Assembly: GCA_008933995.1 (NCBI GenBank)
Contig: WARS01000011.1
Location: 13,979,516-14,043,515, forward strand
Length of the DNA stretch: 64,000 nucleotides
Origin: Datnioides undecimradiatus
Taxonomy: Eukaryota > Chordata > Actinopteri > Lobotiformes > Datnioididae
Reading direction: 5' to 3'
Both the position numbers and the translations under genes were made by a program. The first letter of the stretch is position 1; each line of letters begins with the position of its first letter. This document shows, one piece after another, positions 62,583 to 64,000 of this stretch. Below the pieces are notes generated by a model that saw nothing but the letters and a program-made list of their open reading frames with translations, did no database searches and had not been told where the DNA came from.

Positions 62583-63776
62583 TGTGTGCGCACACCATGG
62601 GTCAGGTTTAGTCTGACAGGATATGAGGGCAAAGTGAAAGCACCATGGAGGAAATGGCAGCTGGAGTCGGAGCACACTCCTCCGTAACTTGCCCACATAT
62701 CAGGTTTCACACACACACACAAACACACACTCTCTTGAAATATACACCCTCACTCCTACACACCACATTCTGTCTGTGTGACCACAGACAAAAGCGCGCA
62801 CACACGCACAAAGTAACAGACACAAGTCCAACCACCAAGACAGCAAGCCACACGTGAAACCCATTTCCCCAGTCAAACGCTGCTTCAAGTCACCCCGCCC
62901 CAATGTGTCTTGTGTCTTATCTGTGTGTGTATGCATGTGTGTGTGTGTGTGCACATTCTCCGGACTCACCGCTCCCCAGACGCCGACCTGCCAGGATGCG
63001 CAGTCGGGCAGCTCGCAGCTCCCCACGGCAGGAGGCTTGCTGGATGGGTCACAGAAGTGCTCGCTCAGCTTTTCCTCCCCGGCTCCTGTGCTGCAGGACA
63101 CTTGTCTGTGCCTCATCCCCTTCCCACAAGTTACCAGGCACTGATGAGAGGGGGCGGTGGGCGTAGTAGGGTGGGGGAGATGTAGAGAGGTAGAGAAGAA
63201 GCGGTTAATATGAATTTCTCTGTTACTATGCAAATCAAAAGCATTGAGTTAAACTGACCCCTCCTGACAAAGTGTCAATAAAACCCGAACATAAGGTTTA
63301 CAAAGCTAGGATTTATTGCAAGACTCTTATGTTGTGCTGGACTGGATGTAGCCCTATAGAACCTAATAACTGTATTATATTTCATTGCTACAGTCCACCC
63401 CTTGAATTATATTATACACCCCTGACTTTACAGTTAACCCGTTTTAGTGCCGAGCTGTGCAGAAGTCTACTTTTGTTACTGTAAGCATGTCAAACTTTTT
63501 AGATTTATGCGTTGCAGTCCTCTCCTCAGGTTTTACTAAAAATGTATTCAAACCATCTTTACTGCATCGTGTGTATGCAGGCGTATGTGTGCGCGTCTGA
63601 GAGGCTCCCACCTCACTCCACTCGCTGACAGTCCACTTCGGACACGGCTGCTCGCTGCAGGACTCGGTGACCACCCTCTGGTATTCGTTGCACTCCCTGT
63701 CCACCAGCCGTCTACCCAGGTTGTTCATACAGTAAGACTCTCTGCTACGGCTCCCGCGTCCACATGTCTTAGAGCA
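33456..63776 (-). CDS. adamts20: GON-ADAMTS metalloprotease, C-terminal part
   Basis: Secreted zinc metalloprotease of the ADAMTS9/ADAMTS20 (GON) branch, which cleaves matrix proteoglycans such as versican. Nineteen minus-strand exons sum to 2799 nt (932 residues and stop) with every border GT/AG and all phases joining. They encode 12 TSRs and the GON domain. The catalytic HExxH exon, disintegrin, cysteine-rich, spacer and earlier TSR exons lie right of the window, so the gene is incomplete at its 5' side only. Exons, in order: 63776-63612, 63140-62970, 61951-61832, 61090-60983, 59359-59195, 58492-58223, 56382-56221, 55953-55777, 44229-44062, 40211-40038, 39139-38969, 38344-38138, 37936-37807, 36917-36823, 36723-36629, 35999-35866, 34540-34449, 33914-33810, 33545-33456. 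CPSWKAN and DVYCRLKG fit remembered ADAMTS20 better than ADAMTS9. I am sure of the branch, less of the paralogue. Confidence 0.85.
33810..33914 (-). CDS. adamts20: adamts20 exon, GON domain
   Basis: A 35-codon, phase 0-0 exon bordered by TTTCAG and GTAAGA. It begins [12 protein letters not shown] and contains [12 protein letters not shown], closely resembling the GRFSINLYGTGL...W.SQGNY segment of vertebrate GON domains. Confidence 0.88.
34265..34335 (+). mobile_element. Possible LINE 3'-tail relic in intron
   Basis: GAAGAATTTCATTGTTCTTC followed by ACTGTACATCTGACAAATAAA resembles the untranslated tail of fish CR1/L2-like retrotransposons, which often ends with a GTACA...TGACAATAAA phrase. 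Only about 70 bases are recognisable and no coding part remains. It sits in the intron between the last-but-two and last-but-one coding exons of adamts20. Confidence 0.35.
34449..34540 (-). CDS. adamts20: adamts20 exon, GON domain
   Basis: A 92-base exon bordered by TACCAG and GTTGGT. It completes a split Ile codon, then reads [20 protein letters not shown] and [10 protein letters not shown]. The [18 protein letters not shown] block is a signature of the GON domain and is the most diagnostic stretch in the gene. The donor GTTGGT is weaker than the others. Confidence 0.92.
34541..35865 (-). other. Intron of adamts20 with CA array
   Basis: The intron between two GON exons. It contains a (CA)n microsatellite at about 35,260-35,298 and alternating TG/CA-rich sequence around 35,385-35,620. 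No further exon was recognised. Confidence 0.6.
35866..35999 (-). CDS. adamts20: adamts20 exon, GON domain
   Basis: A 134-base exon between the acceptor CCATAG and the donor GTGCGT. The first base completes an Arg codon. It then reads [19 protein letters not shown] and [20 protein letters not shown], matching the [19 protein letters not shown] block of human GON domains. It ends in phase 1. A 251-codon plus-strand frame overlaps it and is only its shadow. Confidence 0.9.
36000..36628 (-). other. Intron of adamts20
   Basis: A short AT-rich intron between GON exons. I see no repeats, RNA genes or extra exons in it. Confidence 0.6.
36629..36723 (-). CDS. adamts20: adamts20 exon, GON domain
   Basis: A 95-base exon, entering in phase 0 and leaving in phase 2, with borders CCTCAG and GTGCGT. 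It reads [20 protein letters not shown] and then [11 protein letters not shown], matching the FCAGMHSDHPKEYVTL...NFSEVYGHR block of the GON domain. Cysteine and DFPKEYVTL are the anchors. An N-glycosylation sequon (NYS) lies near the end. Confidence 0.9.
36823..36917 (-). CDS. adamts20: adamts20 exon, start of GON domain
   Basis: A 95-base exon bordered by TCCCAG and GTGTGT. It completes a split Cys codon and reads [20 protein letters not shown] and [11 protein letters not shown]. The SC.E...DGEY.L pattern is the N-terminal part of the GON domain, directly after the last TSR. Confidence 0.88.
36918..37806 (-). other. Intron of adamts20
   Basis: This intron separates the last TSR exon from the first GON exon. 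I see no repeat, RNA gene or extra exon in it. Confidence 0.55.
37807..37936 (-). CDS. adamts20: adamts20 exon, last TSR (12th in window)
   Basis: A 130-base exon with borders TAACAG and GTGAGT, starting at the first cysteine ([16 protein letters not shown]) and ending DRD plus one base of the next Cys codon. It is the only TSR exon here that leaves in phase 1, which marks the junction to the GON domain. CSQTCG is the O-fucosylation motif of TSRs. Confidence 0.9.
38138..38344 (-). CDS. adamts20: adamts20 exon, TSR 11 of window
   Basis: A 69-codon phase 0-0 exon with borders ATGCAG and GTGAAA. It begins [16 protein letters not shown], has an enlarged middle loop rich in Ala and Ser, and ends [17 protein letters not shown] corresponds to PCYLRDCP in the human GON-ADAMTS repeat at the same position. 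Confidence 0.9.
38345..38968 (-). other. Intron of adamts20
   Basis: An AT-rich intron with a short CA run (about 38,349-38,372) next to the acceptor of the downstream exon. Nothing else is recognisable. Confidence 0.55.
38969..39139 (-). CDS. adamts20: adamts20 exon, TSR 10 of window
   Basis: A 57-codon phase 0-0 exon with borders TTGTAG and GTAGGA. It begins [16 protein letters not shown] and ends [17 protein letters not shown] is shared with human GON-ADAMTS proteins at this position. The first loop carries NAT, an N-glycosylation sequon overlapping the O-fucosylation motif CNATCG. Confidence 0.9.
39140..40037 (-). other. Intron of adamts20
   Basis: An intron between two TSR exons. It holds short open frames on the plus strand with no family match and no visible repeat. 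Confidence 0.55.
40038..40211 (-). CDS. adamts20: adamts20 exon, TSR 9 of window
   Basis: A 58-codon phase 0-0 exon with borders CACTAG and GTAAGC. It begins [20 protein letters not shown] and ends [10 protein letters not shown]. The phrase DVYCRLKG is what I remember from ADAMTS20 rather than ADAMTS9, and is one of two local reasons for the paralogue call. Confidence 0.9.
40212..44061 (-). other. Intron of adamts20 (3.9 kb)
   Basis: A mostly AT-rich intron. It contains a GATA-type tandem repeat at about 43,638-43,678 and a moderately GC- and CpG-richer patch at about 43,380-43,530. No further TSR-like exon was seen on the minus strand. Confidence 0.55.
43638..43678 (+). repeat. (GATA)n microsatellite
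   Basis: About 40 bases of imperfect GATA units with CAGA and CAGCCA interruptions inside an adamts20 intron. Confidence 0.85.
44062..44229 (-). CDS. adamts20: adamts20 exon, TSR 8 of window
   Basis: A 56-codon phase 0-0 exon with borders TCCACAG and GTATGT. It begins [16 protein letters not shown] and ends [18 protein letters not shown] is the phrase I remember from ADAMTS20 (ADAMTS9 has CPKWKAG). It has an N-glycosylation sequon NQT. The exon lies 11.5 kb from its upstream neighbour. Confidence 0.9.
46886..46936 (+). other. Candidate antisense exon in adamts20 intron
   Basis: A 51-base segment on the strand opposite adamts20, bordered by ATCTTTGCAG and GTAAGC. A matching strong donor (CACTCAG followed by GTAAGA) lies 870 bases upstream at 46,013, at the end of a GC-rich stretch. 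Together they could form two exons of a plus-strand transcript. No protein frame is recognisable, so a long non-coding RNA is the likeliest reading if real. Confidence 0.25.
53231..53280 (+). repeat. (CA)n microsatellite
   Basis: Two neighbouring CA runs with minor interruptions in the large adamts20 intron. They create the Thr-His and Cys-Val low-complexity open frames on either strand that should not be called genes. Confidence 0.9.
55777..55953 (-). CDS. adamts20: adamts20 exon, TSR 7 of window
   Basis: A 59-codon phase 0-0 exon with borders CGTCAG and GTACGA. It begins [16 protein letters not shown], contains [15 protein letters not shown] and ends SWHRRPWKP. The TRLVVCQR and DKPPD blocks match the same repeat in human GON-ADAMTS proteins. 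The donor GTACGA is weak and sits before the 11.5 kb intron. Confidence 0.9.
56221..56382 (-). CDS. adamts20: adamts20 exon, TSR 6 of window
   Basis: A 54-codon phase 0-0 exon with borders CTGCAG and GTGAGG. It reads [20 protein letters not shown] and ends [25 protein letters not shown] is nearly identical to human GON-ADAMTS proteins. It is the only repeat here with Ala instead of Gly after the second cysteine. Confidence 0.92.
56383..58222 (-). other. Intron of adamts20 (1.8 kb)
   Basis: An intron with CA-rich low-complexity sequence at about 57,640-57,715 and a short TA run at about 57,490-57,500. Open frames on either strand match nothing I know. Confidence 0.55.
58223..58492 (-). CDS. 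adamts20: adamts20 exon, TSR 5 with long linker
   Basis: A 90-codon phase 0-0 exon with borders CCTCAG and GTATGT. A TSR ([16 protein letters not shown]) is followed by a cysteine-free linker rich in Tyr, Pro, Gly, His and Arg, then [10 protein letters not shown]. Human ADAMTS9 has a similar linker before [12 protein letters not shown], so the insert belongs to the family and its sequence diverges quickly. Confidence 0.9.
58493..59194 (-). other. Intron of adamts20
   Basis: A 0.7 kb intron with no recognisable repeat or extra exon. Confidence 0.55.
59195..59359 (-). CDS. adamts20: adamts20 exon, TSR 4 of window
   Basis: A 55-codon phase 0-0 exon with borders CTCCAG and GTGAGT. It begins [20 protein letters not shown] and contains [13 protein letters not shown], ending [18 protein letters not shown] and VADES.CA.LPRP are shared with human ADAMTS9. 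Confidence 0.92.
59360..60982 (-). other. Intron of adamts20 (1.6 kb)
   Basis: An intron with CA arrays at about 60,680-60,730 and a TG-rich patch near 60,250-60,300. No other structure is seen. Confidence 0.55.
60680..60730 (+). repeat. (CA)n microsatellite
   Basis: An interrupted CA array of about 50 bases within an adamts20 intron. Confidence 0.85.
60983..61090 (-). CDS. adamts20: adamts20 exon, second half of TSR 3
   Basis: A 36-codon phase 0-0 exon with borders TTGTAAG and GTAATA. It reads [12 protein letters not shown], then a Ser/Pro/Gln-rich linker, then [10 protein letters not shown]. It completes the repeat started by the exon at 61,832-61,951. Human ADAMTS9 has DCELPSC...TQWRFGSWTP at the same place. 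Confidence 0.88.
61091..61831 (-). other. Intron of adamts20 inside a TSR
   Basis: A 741-base intron that splits one TSR between its first four cysteines and the DCE..C part. No repeat or extra exon was seen. Confidence 0.6.
61832..61951 (-). CDS. adamts20: adamts20 exon, first half of TSR 3
   Basis: A 40-codon phase 0-0 exon with borders TTTCAG and GTAAGT. It reads [20 protein letters not shown], then [15 protein letters not shown]. Human ADAMTS9 has CSVTCGQGYQLRAVKC and DDNDCNAATRPTDTQ here. This is the only TSR of the window divided over two exons. Confidence 0.9.
62133..62173 (+). repeat. (CA)n microsatellite
   Basis: A nearly pure CA array of about 40 bases in an adamts20 intron. Its reverse complement occurs as the TG array starting at 62,532. 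Confidence 0.95.
62532..62588 (+). repeat. (TG)n microsatellite
   Basis: A nearly pure TG array of about 48 bases followed by a short interrupted TG stretch, in the same intron as the CA array at 62,133 and in inverted relation to it. Confidence 0.95.
62970..63140 (-). CDS. adamts20: adamts20 exon, TSR 2 of window
   Basis: A 57-codon phase 0-0 exon with borders CATCAG and GTGAGT. It begins [16 protein letters not shown] and ends [15 protein letters not shown]. Human ADAMTS9 has [16 protein letters not shown] and ECASWQAGPWGQ here. A 177-codon frame runs through the donor into CA-rich intron; only this part is coding. Confidence 0.92.
63141..63611 (-). other. Intron of adamts20
   Basis: A 471-base AT-rich intron between the first and second TSR exons of the window. 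No repeat or extra exon is visible. Confidence 0.6.
63612..63776 (-). CDS. adamts20: adamts20 exon, TSR 1 of window
   Basis: A 55-codon phase 0-0 exon with borders TTCACAG and GTGGGA. It begins [16 protein letters not shown], contains [14 protein letters not shown] and ends WTVSEWSE. It is the most upstream exon visible. Further TSR, spacer and catalytic exons must lie to the right. The remaining bases to the window edge are intron. Confidence 0.9.
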
Positions 63777-64000
63777 CTGTGAACAAGAACGTATTAAAAA
63801 TGTTCAGCTGATCATTGTTCTAATCTACACTGTACGTTAGTGTACGAGAAATCTGCCAGGCACGTTTTTAAGAGAATTACACCTTTATTAAAACGTGGAG
63901 CCCTGTCATGGTCTAAATCCTTTTACACGGCCTGAATCATACGTGTATCTTCCTAACTCATACTATCTCTTTGTGTGTGTTAACAAGCAACTCCTCCCTG

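Larger units (their letters stand above)
61952..62969 (-). other. Intron of adamts20 with CA and TG arrays
   Basis: A 1.0 kb intron containing one long CA array and one long TG array about 360 bases apart, plus shorter CA and TG tracts near both ends. No coding signal apart from low-complexity frames. Confidence 0.65.

Noticed and set aside
62133-62588. Regular repeated units that might suggest a CRISPR array
   Set aside because: They are dinucleotide microsatellites in an animal gene intron, with no spacers.
62700-63233. A 177-codon minus-strand frame
   Set aside because: It contains a real TSR exon but continues through a strong donor into CA-repeat-encoded sequence; only 62,970-63,140 is coding.

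Overview
The window looks like teleost nuclear DNA, most likely from a spiny-rayed (percomorph) fish. It is AT-rich and gene-poor, with long introns, many CA/TG microsatellites and several degraded repeats whose wording I recognise from fish genomes. It holds two genes I can defend. I see no bacterial, viral, CRISPR or operon-like content.

Region 1 (about 1-14,000): mostly non-coding, with one short splice-flanked segment (4554-4600) and one probable LINE relic near 10,850. Region 2 (about 14,000-16,210, plus strand): an intact single-exon gene for a CD2-like immunoglobulin-superfamily receptor of 336 residues. It has a signal peptide, an IgV domain, an IgC2 domain, one membrane segment and a proline-rich, tyrosine-bearing tail. 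Multi-domain Ig receptors of this family normally have several exons, so the intronless structure is the most unusual thing here. Region 3 (about 16,210-33,455): non-coding, with three recognisable repeat fragments. The part nearest 33,455 probably includes the 3' UTR of the next gene.

Region 4 (33,456-63,776, minus strand): the 3' portion of a GON-domain ADAMTS metalloprotease gene. I resolved 19 coding exons, all with GT/AG borders and compatible phases. They encode 12 thrombospondin type-1 repeats (TSRs), the GON domain and the stop, in total 2799 nt or 932 residues. The protease, disintegrin, cysteine-rich, spacer and first TSR exons lie beyond the right edge. Several repeats match my memory of ADAMTS20 better than ADAMTS9, so I call it adamts20, but the 9/20 choice needs a tree. 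An 11.5 kb intron (44,230-55,776) holds a CpG-rich stretch and a plus-strand, splice-flanked segment that may belong to an antisense transcript.

The two genes converge (CD2-like on plus, adamts20 on minus) across about 17 kb. Nothing in the sequence links their functions: one is a secreted matrix protease, the other an immune-cell adhesion receptor. I did not find a clearly new biological system. The intronless CD2-like receptor is the best lead.
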